Assembly (NCBI GenBank): GCA_910585295.1
Contig: CAJUDE010000058.1
Location: 1 to 32,931 of the forward strand
Source: an uncultured Lachnospiraceae bacterium
GTDB taxonomy: Bacteria; Bacillota; Clostridia; Lachnospirales; Lachnospiraceae
Direction of reading: 5' to 3'
Length of the DNA stretch: 32,931 bases
The notes below the pieces were generated by a model. That model ran no database searches. It was given only the letters and a program-made list of their open reading frames with translations, and was not told the origin of the DNA. Below are positions 6,969-14,084 of this stretch, in pieces (position 1 is the first letter of the stretch; each line of letters opens with the position of its first letter). Both the position numbers and the translations under genes were made by a program.

Positions 6969-8091
6969 GATTTTTACCTCCTTCTCCCAGCTTTTTGGCA
7001 ATTCTCCGAAACTCTTTGTCATCCTTTAAGCCTTCAAATGCCGGATACCGCAAAATCTGCTGGATGCTCTGATAAATAAATTCCTTGTCGCGGGGCGCCA
7101 TATCCCCAAGGGGCATGCGCTCAATCCATGTGTCCAATAAATCAAAGTACCCATCCCCATGAAGCAGCGCCTGCCCCGCCCCCAAAAGCCCCTCAATGCA
7201 TACTTCAAACTGACGGAGGGACTCCAATGCCTCAGCCTGTTCCCCACTGCTGGCATAAACCATTGCCGCTTGGCAATAAAACTGGGCTGCCACATTTGGG
7301 TGTAGCCTTCCAAGCTGGTATAATTCCACTATCCCCCTGGTTCTCTTTATCGTCTCTTTGCACCTTGCAATGTCATCCCCATAGAGGGACAAGGACAGAG
7401 TTGCACCCCCTACCAGCTTCAGCAGGCTTACATACTGCTCTATTTGGACATGGCTTTTGGCTTTTTCCAACTCCCCTGCCATTTGATAGGCTTGAATCAG
7501 CAATGCGCCCTCTTGGCCTGCAATGCGCCCTGGGTCTGAAACTGCTTCCAACGCGTCAATCGCTTCCGCCGTCCTGCCAAGCTGAAGGCACAACCCTGCT
7601 TTTACAGACAAGGCGTCACCGCACATCCCCACATCCTTGCAGCCGTCCAGAATCCTCTCGCACCATCCAACCGCTTCCTGCAACGCCTGTTTCCCTTTTT
7701 CTTCTGTCTCTGCCAGCATAAAATGGTTCCAACACAAAACACTAAGCTGCAACAGGAATGGGTAACAGGAATAATAGCGGCGCGCCATAGACCTGGCCTC
7801 TTCCCATGCCTCCTCAAACGGTAAGCTGGCAAACCCCTTTGAGAGCTGTGCATAACGGCGGCGTATCTGCTCTGTAGAAAGCTGGGCTTTATAGCCAACC
7901 AGTTCGTCTATCGTCACGTCAAAAAATGCAGCCAACCGCGGCAGCAGCAAGATATCTGGCATACTCTGGGCATTCTCCCATTTAGAAACAGAAGCTTTGG
8001 TCACCCCTAAAAAATCAGCCAGCCCTTCTTGCGTAAGTTTTTTCTTATGGCGTAGCCGGACAATATTTTCTGATAAATTCAATTCATCCAT
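6961..8091 (-). CDS. XRE-family regulator with TPR-like sensor region
   Basis: Residues 5-60 form a Cro/CI helix-turn-helix (LRHKKKLTQEGLADFLGVTKASVSKWENAQSMPDI). The remaining ~310 residues are a long run of amphipathic helices with Ala-, Glu- and Leu-rich repeats, resembling TPR-type regulators of the RRNPP kind that bind a small peptide or partner. The ATG at 8089-8091 has AGGAGGG upstream, and a TTGAAA-N17-TATAAT promoter lies at 8131-8159. It is the first gene of the operon with the PLDc_N protein and ABC exporter, so it most likely controls that operon, including itself. A peptide ligand is inference; no pheromone gene is visible. Confidence 0.85.
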   Translation of the reverse strand: MDELNLSENIVRLRHKKKLTQEGLADFLGVTKASVSKWENAQSMPDILLLPRLAAFFDVTIDELVGYKAQLSTEQIRRRYAQLSKGFASLPFEEAWEEARSMARRYYSCYPFLLQLSVLCWNHFMLAETEEKGKQALQEAVGWCERILDGCKDVGMCGDALSVKAGLCLQLGRTAEAIDALEAVSDPGRIAGQEGALLIQAYQMAGELEKAKSHVQIEQYVSLLKLVGGATLSLSLYGDDIARCKETIKRTRGIVELYQLGRLHPNVAAQFYCQAAMVYASSGEQAEALESLRQFEVCIEGLLGAGQALLHGDGYFDLLDTWIERMPLGDMAPRDKEFIYQSIQQILRYPAFEGLKDDKEFRRIAKKLGEGGKNHD

Positions 8092-8130
8092 ATATTTGCC
8101 CTCCTGATATAGAATTTGTAACTGCCTTTC

Positions 8131-8159
8131 ATTATAAAAACAAAAGGACTATTTTTCAA
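8131..8159 (-). promoter_or_regulatory. Promoter of the XRE-ABC operon
   Basis: On the minus strand TTGAAA (complement of 8154-8159), a 17-bp spacer and a perfect TATAAT (complement of 8131-8136). The start codon follows about 40 bp downstream. Confidence 0.75.
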
Positions 8160-8274
8160 TCGAACGCCCCGATACTTCAGAAGACAAAATCAACTGCCAG
8201 GAAACTTCCACCCACGCCTGCCCACTCTATAGCATGGTTGCCACAACAGCGAAACAGGAAGATTTCCAGAAATA

Positions 8275-8346
8275 TTTATTCCCGTGGGCAATGGGCCAAG
8301 CAGCCGCGCTTGCGCGGATATTTGGCCCATTGCCCACGGGAATAAA
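8275..8346. repeat. Perfect 25-bp-arm palindrome (repeat family copy 1)
   Basis: Arms 8275-8299 and 8322-8346 are perfect complements (outer TTTATTCCCGTGGGCA, inner ATGGGCCAA). Inside is a second dyad CCGCGC-TTG-CGCGG. The core AAGCAGCCGCGCTTGCGCGG recurs in altered form at 14764-14827, 19407-19466 and 21130-21194. The 8092-8550 gap otherwise holds the operon promoter and the terminator at 8504-8533; I see no gene in it. Confidence 0.8.
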
Positions 8347-8503
8347 ACTGATAAAAAACTATATTGTAAATATTACTGCCGTAAGATTATAGGGGAAGAA
8401 AAATATTTAAGCAAGTGGAAAAACATTTACAACATGGTCTTTCAGGCGCCTTGCAAACAAGGGCGGCTTCTTTATTTGAGCCATTGCACTGCCTAAGGAC
8501 ACA

Positions 8504-8533
8504 AGGGGGAAAAAGCAAAACGCCTTTTCCCCT
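8504..8533 (-). terminator. Hairpin terminator after the nucleotidyltransferase gene
   Basis: On the minus strand GGGGAAAAGGCG pairs with the later GCTTTTTCCCC around a short TTTT loop, 17 bp after the stop. An outer GGAC/GTCC match flanks it. Confidence 0.5.
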
Positions 8534-8549
8534 GTTTTCCACACCGTCC

Positions 8550-9197
8550 TTATAGTTTCTGAAAAACCTCGTTTACCGCTTCAACATATACGATAAATGA
8601 TGGATGTGCAGTATCATTCCTTTGTAAATATAAATTCTTTTTCTCAAGATACGCATCCCTTACTTCATTCCATAAATGACGGGACTTTATAGCATGTACT
8701 TTTTCTTCCAGTTGCTTTGAATCGGGTACTTCATTCCAATAATACCTGTCGGAACCAACAACGCCTGTTTTTTCATGAACCAGCCTATTCCAACAATGGT
8801 TGATTTCATAAGTTATCGCAAGGTCGATGCTAAATTTTGTTTTATTGCCCTGTTTAAAACCCATCTGCCCTGTAGTTAATGCAGATTTTGAATCCTGGCA
8901 ATCCCCCCAGCCATTTTTGCGGAGAACCTTGTTAAACTGTTTTTTGATATATTCCTTTATCTCGCGGCCGCTATTAATGCCAACCGCTTTTGTATCTATA
9001 ATGATAAGGTTATAGTCTAAATCTACCGGGTTGGCTGCATTCTGAGTTACAAGGCCCTTAGCCCCGCTTCCAACAAGACAGGCATTTACTGTCATGGCAG
9101 AATCGTTGTTAATGATTTGGACTAATTGATTGACGATATTGGAACAAGTTTTTTTCAATTGCTTTAAGTAATTTTTGTCCTGCATGTAATGATACAT
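8550..9197 (-). CDS. Orphan nucleotidyltransferase-fold protein
   Basis: The 215-residue protein has the three elements of a polymerase-beta-type nucleotidyltransferase site. These are a Gly-Ser motif (VGSGAKGL, residues 42-49), the metal-binding D-x-D (VDLDYN, D59 and D61) and a third acidic residue on a later strand (FSIDLAI, D125). The N terminus is helical and the C-terminal ~60 residues form helices with many Lys and Tyr. The order resembles the core of cGAS/DncV-like or minimal nucleotidyltransferases, but the protein is short. The ATG at 9195-9197 has AAGGAGGAG upstream, and a TTGACA promoter lies at 9256-9283. No partner gene adjoins it: no HEPN, effector or DUF4065-like antitoxin. 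The substrate cannot be told, and toxin, RNA-modifying or second-messenger roles are all open. Confidence 0.65.
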   Translation of the reverse strand: MYHYMQDKNYLKQLKKTCSNIVNQLVQIINNDSAMTVNACLVGSGAKGLVTQNAANPVDLDYNLIIIDTKAVGINSGREIKEYIKKQFNKVLRKNGWGDCQDSKSALTTGQMGFKQGNKTKFSIDLAITYEINHCWNRLVHEKTGVVGSDRYYWNEVPDSKQLEEKVHAIKSRHLWNEVRDAYLEKKNLYLQRNDTAHPSFIVYVEAVNEVFQKL

Positions 9198-9255
9198 AAA
9201 AGCTCCTCCTTCTTATCCCCTTACCGTCCATACAAGCTTAAAACTGTATCATTAC

Positions 9256-9283
9256 AGAATACCATGATATGGCGTTTTGTCAA
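9256..9283 (-). promoter_or_regulatory. Promoter of the nucleotidyltransferase gene
   Basis: Minus strand TTGACA (complement of 9278-9283), 16-bp spacer and TATTCT (complement of 9256-9261) with an upstream TG forming an extended -10. It overlaps the end of the response-regulator remnant. Confidence 0.6.
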
Positions 9284-9286
9284 GCA

Positions 9287-9499
9287 TTATTTGCAGTTGA
9301 GTTTCCCAATCAGGATTTCAAACTCCTTTGCTGGCAGAATGATAATAGGAACCGTATTAGATTCCCTGATTCTCGCCATAACCTCCATGCCGCTCTTTTT
9401 TGGTATCATCAAATCCAGCAGCACCAGGACAAAACCATCAAAAAAAATTCCTCGCAGGCGCTTTCCCCATCTAATGCGGTAACCACTCAAACCAAACAT
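9287..9499 (-). pseudogene. Response-regulator receiver remnant
   Basis: The segment VLLDLMIPKKSGMEVMARIR followed by ESNTVPIIIL is the phospho-acceptor loop and following helix/strand of an OmpR-type receiver domain; the LLD aspartate is the phosphorylation site. Upstream residues do not fit a receiver start, and after PIIIL the frame leaves the family and stops. No ribosome site precedes it and no DNA-binding domain follows. About 45 of an expected ~225 residues are recognisable. It may have paired with the GHKL kinase remnant at 10546-10650, although GHKL kinases more often pair with LytTR regulators. Confidence 0.7.
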
Positions 9500-9501
9500 T
9501 A

Positions 9502-9678
9502 TTAATCAATTACCACATTCCCATCGCTATCAAGCAAAGGCGTGATAGACGAGCCGCCAACGCCTGACGCCATAATATAATTAACCCCCGTTTTTCTATC
9601 AACCACCACCCGAATGACCCCTCCGTCAAAGCCTTCTTCTTCCTTCAATTCAAATCTTTTTTCTTTTTTTCCAAACAT
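9502..9678 (-). CDS. DUF6440-like small protein
   Basis: A 58-residue protein with a conserved layout: basic start MFGKKEKRFEL, acidic segment KEEEGFDGGVIRVVVD, then KTGVNYIMASGVGGSSITPLLDSDGNVVID. This pattern (beta strands, 'D..TGVNY' and 'TPLLD.DG') is that of the DUF6440 family of short Firmicute proteins of unknown function. I start at the ATG at 9676-9678, which has AGGAGGGC 7 bp upstream; an earlier in-frame start lacks a ribosome site. It lies 34 bp downstream of the lipoprotein gene and may be co-transcribed with it. Confidence 0.75.
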   Translation of the reverse strand: MFGKKEKRFELKEEEGFDGGVIRVVVDRKTGVNYIMASGVGGSSITPLLDSDGNVVID

Positions 9679-9712
9679 AATAAGCCCTCCTGTAATTCTG
9701 CACTTTTTTACA

Positions 9713-10384
9713 CTATTTATTTTCCCCACTCAAGTTGTATATCATTGTCAGCGCAACCTTTCCAGCCATATCCCTGTCACTTGCCTTCTGCGGCGGCTTC
9801 CCATAAAGGGCAAAACTGTACCCGTGATATGCCCAATCAACCAGAAACATATCCCCTGTTTCATTCACCCTCATATAAGGAAAAATATATTCCCCATCTG
9901 CAGTTGTTGCCGTCCATTTAATTTTGGTAGAATCTAGAAAAACTTCATCCGGCAGGGCTAGTTCCTTTCCCTTACTGGCAACAAAGGTGCAAAGCCCAAC
10001 ATTCTCTAATTCAAATTCAATTTGCAATTCATCCGCTTCTGTTTTTATAACCTCAACATTTGAAGTAATTTCTATGTTATCCAACACTTCTTTTGGACGG
10101 CCAAATTTTGCTAAATCCACTGCTTCCACTTCGTCCAAACTGGCACAGTTCCCTTCATTTCCTTTCAATTTTTCCTCTATATCCCGTCTCTCCATTGCAA
10201 AAGCCGTTTCTGTTTCAGGGTTGTTCCTTTCCATGCCGTCTGCTGCTGCATTACCAACGATAGAGACCGTTGCTTTTTCTTTCTGAATTAGTTGGGATGG
10301 CATACTGCCGCACCCCGCCGCCCCTAACAAAACGCCAGTGATAAGGACTATGCGGCTAAATACTTTAAGATTTTTATCATACAT
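9713..10384 (-). CDS. Putative lipoprotein, unknown function
   Basis: The 223-residue product has a lipoprotein-type signal: basic start MYDKNLKVFSR, hydrophobic core IVLITGVLLG, and AAGC at the expected lipid-attachment cysteine near residue 25. The mature part begins polar and unordered (residues 26-85). It then has a beta-rich region (VLDNIEITSNVEVIKTEADE ... LQIEFELENVGLCTFVASKG ... DSTKIKWTATTADGEYIF), which looks like an immunoglobulin-like or DUF4352-type fold. The start at 10382-10384 is chosen because AAAGGAA lies just upstream. It should be anchored on the outer face of the membrane. No family is recognised with confidence. Confidence 0.7.
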   Translation of the reverse strand: MYDKNLKVFSRIVLITGVLLGAAGCGSMPSQLIQKEKATVSIVGNAAADGMERNNPETETAFAMERRDIEEKLKGNEGNCASLDEVEAVDLAKFGRPKEVLDNIEITSNVEVIKTEADELQIEFELENVGLCTFVASKGKELALPDEVFLDSTKIKWTATTADGEYIFPYMRVNETGDMFLVDWAYHGYSFALYGKPPQKASDRDMAGKVALTMIYNLSGENK

Positions 10385-10545
10385 AAATATTTCCTTTATT
10401 CGCGTGAAGGCTAAGTGAAAATGATACAAATTTATTTACATATCCGATAAGTTTAAATATAACATTCCCAAAACCTTGGAACAATCTGTTTGTTGCAAAC
10501 TGTTTGCTAAATACCGTGAAATGCCTTAGCGCATCCCCATGTATG

Positions 10546-10650
10546 TTTACAGGCATAAATCGCGTTGTCTAAAGCATTTGACAGGACAATGCAAATATCA
10601 ATGTCCCGCAAGCCGCAGGGACAAGGAAGGAAGATGGAACAATCCGCATG
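10546..10650 (-). pseudogene. GHKL (AgrC-type) histidine kinase remnant
   Basis: The stretch GLRDIDICIVLSNALDNAIY plus ACK is the N-box region of GHKL-type sensor kinases of the AgrC group, where the Asn residues bind Mg-ATP. Nothing before or after fits the family, and no ribosome site is present. The fragment covers about 35 of ~430 residues. The rest of 10385-10685 holds no gene that I can support. Confidence 0.65.
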
Positions 10651-10685
10651 GAACCCCATATTTTTTGCAACCCCTAATTTATTCC

Positions 10686-11408
10686 CTACCAATGATACCC
10701 ATAAATGATATAAGCTTCTTCCTGCTGCAAATATTTATAATGTAACTTAGCGGCATCCATTTTCTCCAAGAACAAAGAAGCGTAATCATAATATGTATAT
10801 TTGGGTTCCACCAGGCGCCCCCAATACTCATACTCGCAGGCAATGGGCCAAACCTTTAACCATTCGATGTACTTGTACATGCCAATATGCAAATCTTCGT
10901 CCCCACTGATAGACCAGCAGCATGCCGGGCTTTCGACATCTGTAATATACTTATACATAATAGAAATTTCTTTGCCTGCCGCCTCTTCAACTAGGCGGAT
11001 TATGTGAAAAACTTTATCCCACTTCGTATTATTCATGCATCCAACCAAGCCTTTTTCTTGCACATATTTTAAGTGACGTTCACGAGGCGTCATCTTTCTA
11101 TCATACCTGCCGCGATTGATATCATTAATTAGCCTTTGGATATTTATTGCCAAACTATTTTTAGGTTTTCCAACCTGAAAAGTATGGGAAATCCGCCCAG
11201 AGTTACGCATAACATAATAATACCCACACCATAAGGTCTGGTAAAAAATAAAATGCACGCCACTTTTCCACTTAACATCTATAGCCGCAACACCAGTATG
11301 CCCCTTTTTCGCAGGGACAAATTCCTGAACTTCCCCATCTAAAAAATTTAATTCATTTGTAAGCAGCTCCCGCGTGCGCAAAGCATACCCATTCACTTTA
11401 TTTTCCAA
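10686..11408 (-). CDS. Hypothetical protein, possibly two-part DUF6678-like
   Basis: The 240-residue product has no signal peptide or TM segment. Residues 1-105 contain a compact region rich in aromatics (WKSGVHFIFYQTLWCGYYYV) and a basic helix ending in MTPRERHLKYVQEKGLV. Residues ~120-200 contain NNTKWDKVFHIIR and, later, YIEWLKVWP. This W/IEWL spacing resembles the small DUF6678 proteins often found among immunity genes, though I am not certain. The only start is TTG at 11406-11408, with AAGGGGTG upstream. It sits alone on the minus strand. A role as an orphan immunity protein is a guess. Confidence 0.55.
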   Translation of the reverse strand: MENKVNGYALRTRELLTNELNFLDGEVQEFVPAKKGHTGVAAIDVKWKSGVHFIFYQTLWCGYYYVMRNSGRISHTFQVGKPKNSLAINIQRLINDINRGRYDRKMTPRERHLKYVQEKGLVGCMNNTKWDKVFHIIRLVEEAAGKEISIMYKYITDVESPACCWSISGDEDLHIGMYKYIEWLKVWPIACEYEYWGRLVEPKYTYYDYASLFLEKMDAAKLHYKYLQQEEAYIIYGYHW

Positions 11409-11457
11409 ACCCTAACACCCCTTTTGGCAAAACCTCTAATTGCGCTTCCTTCTTGTT

Positions 11458-11833
11458 TTATGGATTGTCATTGCAGCAACCATCCCCAAACAACACTTCT
11501 CCCAAATCTTTATCATGCAAAGCTATTAAGCACGCTTCCATTCGCTTCCAAATAGCTGCCATAAAGTTTCTTTTGCGCCAACCCGTAGTTTTCCTTTGTA
11601 TCGAATTCCCAATATAGCATATATTTTACACATTTCACAATGCGGGCGAGCTTCAGCGGGGGAAGCCCTTCTTTAATTTACTCCATATCTATGCGATGCC
11701 CCCTTTTGGCAAGCCTGAGCAAAAGCAGCCCGTCCTGCTTTTCCAAGAAACTTTTTGCCTCAAGCATCAATGCTTCAAATTCTTCTACCTTTTGCGGCTT
11801 AACTTGATAAATACAGATTTCAGAAAATGGCAT
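11458..11833 (-). pseudogene. ABM-type (quinol monooxygenase-like) protein, broken
   Basis: From the ATG at 11831-11833 the frame reads MPFSEICIYQVKPQKVEEFE and on to LEKQDGLLLLRLAKRGHRIDME. This is the beta-alpha-beta layout of an antibiotic-biosynthesis-monooxygenase (dimeric alpha-beta barrel) domain. A TAA follows, after which the same frame continues IKEGLPPLKLARIVKCVKYM and LYWEFDTKENYG. Near 11540 the reading moves one frame to IWKRMEACLIALHDKDLGEV and ends at 11458-11460. One in-frame stop plus one frameshift make it non-functional. A 36-bp repeat lies upstream (11872-11907). Confidence 0.7.
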
Positions 11834-11871
11834 GTTTTATCCTTCCTTACTTCCATTGCATTATTAGGCGT

Positions 11872-11907
11872 TTGCGAAACTACTAAGTTATCAAAATTTC
11901 ATATACA
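11872..11907 (-). repeat. 36-bp upstream repeat, copy A
   Basis: It matches 19913-19948 at 32 of 36 positions (TTGCGAAACT ... AAAATTTCATATACA). Both copies lie about 33-39 bp upstream of a minus-strand start codon. Similarity continues weakly for another ~50 bp. It could be a duplicated promoter region or a mobile repeat end. Confidence 0.55.
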
Positions 11908-11959
11908 CTCCATATCATTATACACAAATATTTCCCTTCATGCAAAAGCGCAAAATGCA

Positions 11960-12085
11960 CTAGCAGTGGGTATGTTTTTTCGGCTGGCAGCGGAATATGC
12001 CGGCAGGCGGGGCATGACAGAACAATTGAAATCAGAAAATCAGTTCTTATGGATTCAAAAGATGAATAACTTTCTGACGTGTTAA
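11960..12085 (+). pseudogene. TnpV C-terminal remnant
   Basis: The translated segment RLAAEYAGRRGMTEQLKSEN followed by QFLWIQKMNNFLTC matches the C-terminal part of TnpV, a small accessory protein of Clostridial Tn4451/Tn5398-type transposons (pattern 'L...A...G.TEQLK..NQ..W...MNN'). The start, middle and the last ~15 residues are missing. It is a scar of a former mobile element. The 11409-12263 stretch otherwise holds the ABM remnant and a repeat. Confidence 0.65.
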
Positions 12086-12186
12086 GGGAAGTTGTTGAAA
12101 ACGAGACAATTTATTCATAGGTGAAAGACAGCGTTTCCGTAATAAGCGCCAGCGCCATCCAAACCTAAGCAAAGATAGTTTGAGAA

Positions 12187-12215
12187 TTGAAAAACCTCAT
12201 GTTTCCATGTATAAT
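12187..12215 (+). promoter_or_regulatory. Promoter of the SMI1/KNR4 gene
   Basis: TTGAAA at 12187-12192, 17-bp spacer and a perfect TATAAT at 12210-12215, followed by AGGAGGT and the ATG at 12264. Confidence 0.75.
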
Positions 12216-12263
12216 TGGAAAAGGAAGTTAAACTGGAAAATCGGAAGCGGCAGGAGGTATATT

Positions 12264-12812
12264 ATGGCATTAGAAAAAGTTTATGATTATTTCCATAATT
12301 ATGATAAGCAGACTTATCAGGTTGTAGCTTGTATGGGAAATGAACCATCGGAACAGGATATAAAGAAATTTGAAAATCAGTATGGGATCAATCTTCCTGC
12401 TGATTTTAGAGAGTTTACTATGTCCCCATTAGGGGGGCTTTATATGGAGGTTCAGGAAGAAATATGGCCACGAGCGAAACAGTATGACATAGGCCCATTT
12501 TGGTCGTTCTGTCGTGGAATTATAGTTTATGGAATTGCCAATGGAATACCTGATTTTTTGGATATTCGGGAAAAAACAAAAGAACTGCACGATGAAGGTT
12601 TTACTGATTTTATTCCATTTTTGTCCATTATAGGGAATGGTGATGAAATATTTTGTTTTGATAAGGATAATAACATAGTCCTTCTTGACTACTATACAAC
12701 AGAAGAAGCTACACCGATTGAAGGGACTTTTTCAGATTGTTTGATGAACCAAATTGCGGAGTTAGAAGAACGGAAGAACAAAAAAATCCGGGGAGAGGAT
12801 AAATTCGGCTAA
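12264..12812 (+). CDS. SMI1/KNR4-family protein
   Basis: The 182-residue protein has the core SMI1/KNR4 (SUKH-1) pattern: PSEQDIKKFENQYGINLPAD followed by FREF, a Gly-Gly turn after SPLG, then DFIPFLSIIGNGDEIFCFDK and NIVLLDYYTTEEATPI near the end. In bacteria these domains are mostly immunity proteins for polymorphic toxins or cytoplasmic orphans. No toxin gene adjoins it, so it is probably an orphan immunity or regulatory copy. I chose the ATG at 12264 because CAGGAGGT is directly upstream. The gene is followed after 48 bp by another ORF on the same strand with its own ribosome site, so the two may form an operon. Confidence 0.8.
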   Translation: MALEKVYDYFHNYDKQTYQVVACMGNEPSEQDIKKFENQYGINLPADFREFTMSPLGGLYMEVQEEIWPRAKQYDIGPFWSFCRGIIVYGIANGIPDFLDIREKTKELHDEGFTDFIPFLSIIGNGDEIFCFDKDNNIVLLDYYTTEEATPIEGTFSDCLMNQIAELEERKNKKIRGEDKFG

Positions 12813-12860
12813 TTCTGGTTTGTGTAATTGGAAAAATCGAAATTAGAGGAGGAAAAGGCC

Positions 12861-13307
12861 ATGATAGAGCTGAATGTGTTTAAAAAGCTAATGAAGGAAA
12901 ACGATGACCGCCTGCCTCTTTTGACGCTTGATGAATTTTTTGAGGGAAATACTGCAGAGGATTCCATTGCGCCAAACGACTGTGGCTTTGGACGCCCTTC
13001 CATTGCTGAAATATGTGGACTGATGCGGGAACTTGAGAAAAGGCCAGATGTCGCATGGATCCGTATTGAACTGCACAATGACACCGAAATTGCTGAGTAT
13101 GAGGGGAAAGAGGTATTGGTTCTTGCAGGAGAATCACCTATCGTATGCACCTCTCTTTCAGCGTTGGAATTGGAAACGCTTGCAAGATGCGAATGGCTGT
13201 GTTCGGGAGGAGCGGAGGAATGGGAGGAATCTGCGATGGATTTCCTATTTTCCTGTAGACCGCCTGTTCCTGATGGTTTTCATTGTTTTGCTATTGTGTG
13301 GGACTGA
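12861..13307 (+). CDS. Hypothetical protein downstream of SMI1/KNR4 gene
   Basis: The 148-residue acidic protein has no TM or signal segment. It begins MIELNVFKKLMKENDDRLPL, carries a Gly/Pro-containing loop near residues 40-55 (IAPNDCGFGRPSIAEICGLM), then alternates strands and helices to the end DGFHCFAIVWD. The ATG at 12861-12863 has GAGGAGG upstream. The last strand motif and the acidic pI resemble small immunity proteins, and its place behind a SUKH gene fits that. I do not recognise the family. Its end lies 84 bp before the XRE pseudogene. Confidence 0.6.
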   Translation: MIELNVFKKLMKENDDRLPLLTLDEFFEGNTAEDSIAPNDCGFGRPSIAEICGLMRELEKRPDVAWIRIELHNDTEIAEYEGKEVLVLAGESPIVCTSLSALELETLARCEWLCSGGAEEWEESAMDFLFSCRPPVPDGFHCFAIVWD

Positions 13308-13390
13308 TAAATGCGCAGCAAAAATTCCAGTTTGTCAGGAAAGTCCAGAACGTGCAAAATCGGTACTGGTGAAGTCAAATACCCCGCATC

Positions 13391-13812
13391 ATGCGGGGCA
13401 TGACGCAGAAGTGCCTTGGCATGCGTGTCGGGTTTCCCGAACGCAGCGCAGATGTACGTCTGGCACAGTACGAAACTGGCTCGCGTAAGCCAAAGACAAA
13501 CTTAGCGGCTACCTTGGCACAGGCCCTTGACGTTGCGCCGCAGGCTCTTGACATTCCTGACATTGACAGCCATATTGGGCTTATGCACACCTTATTTGCC
13601 CTTGAAGATATTTACGGGCTTACCATCAGTGAAACAGACGGGGAACTCTGCCTAAAAGTCAGCCAGGAAAAAATGAGAACGCCGCCGAACTGCAGAAAAT
13701 GCTTTGCGCTTGGAAAGCGCAGGCAGGCAAACTCTCCGCTGAGGAAATCAGCAAGGAGGAATACGACCAGTGGCGGTACCATTATCCCCAGTCCGATAAC
13801 CTACAGCATTAG
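13391..13812 (+). pseudogene. XRE-family regulator, 5'-truncated and frameshifted
   Basis: The frame opens with RGMTQKCLGMRVGFPERSAD and goes on with VRLAQYETGSRKPKTNLAAT, a Cro/CI helix-turn-helix. It continues ALDVAPQALDIPDIDSHIGL then MHTLFALEDIYGLTISETDG. The first ~12 residues of helix 1 are missing and no ribosome site precedes it. At a run of six A near 13665 the frame shifts. The other frame then reads ENAAELQKMLCAWKAQAGKL and EEISKEEYDQWRYHYPQSDN up to a TAG at 13810-13812. One extra A would join the frames. Relatives occur in Lachnospiraceae integrative elements, so this is another mobile-element scar. Confidence 0.75.
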
Positions 13813-13894
13813 GCGAACGCCCTTTCTAAAGAATTAGGCGATTCCTAAGCTGCAGCATTTAACAGCCGTTTAAAAGGTTAATGAGGTAATCACT

Positions 13895-14041
13895 ATGGCA
13901 ATCTGAACAGAACAGCAGACAGACTATGAATCCGTATATTGGGTAGTTAAAAATGCTTTTGAAACTGCCGAAGAAAGTGATGGCAAGGAGCAGGATTTGG
14001 TAACTGCCTTACGGAATAGCGGTGCATTTATTCCAGAAACC
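13895..14041 (+). pseudogene. GNAT acetyltransferase N-terminal remnant with internal stop
   Basis: After AATGAGGT and ATG the codons read Met-Ala-Ile, then TGA where GNAT relatives have Arg (CGA), then TEQQTDYESVYWVVKNAFET and NSGAFIPE. This is the N-terminal part of an N-acetyltransferase of the YhbS type. After about 50 residues the match ends and the GrpB gene's tail begins on the other strand. It is both stop-interrupted and truncated. Confidence 0.7.
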
Positions 14042-14084
14042 TGCCCCTGTCCCCATACCTCCCCAAACCTCAATTTTTTGCTGC

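Noticed and set aside
8550..9197. CBASS defence system based on the nucleotidyltransferase
   Set aside because: No effector, E1/E2, Cap2/3 or HORMA/TRIP13 gene adjoins it, and the protein is shorter than typical CD-NTases; kept only as an orphan.
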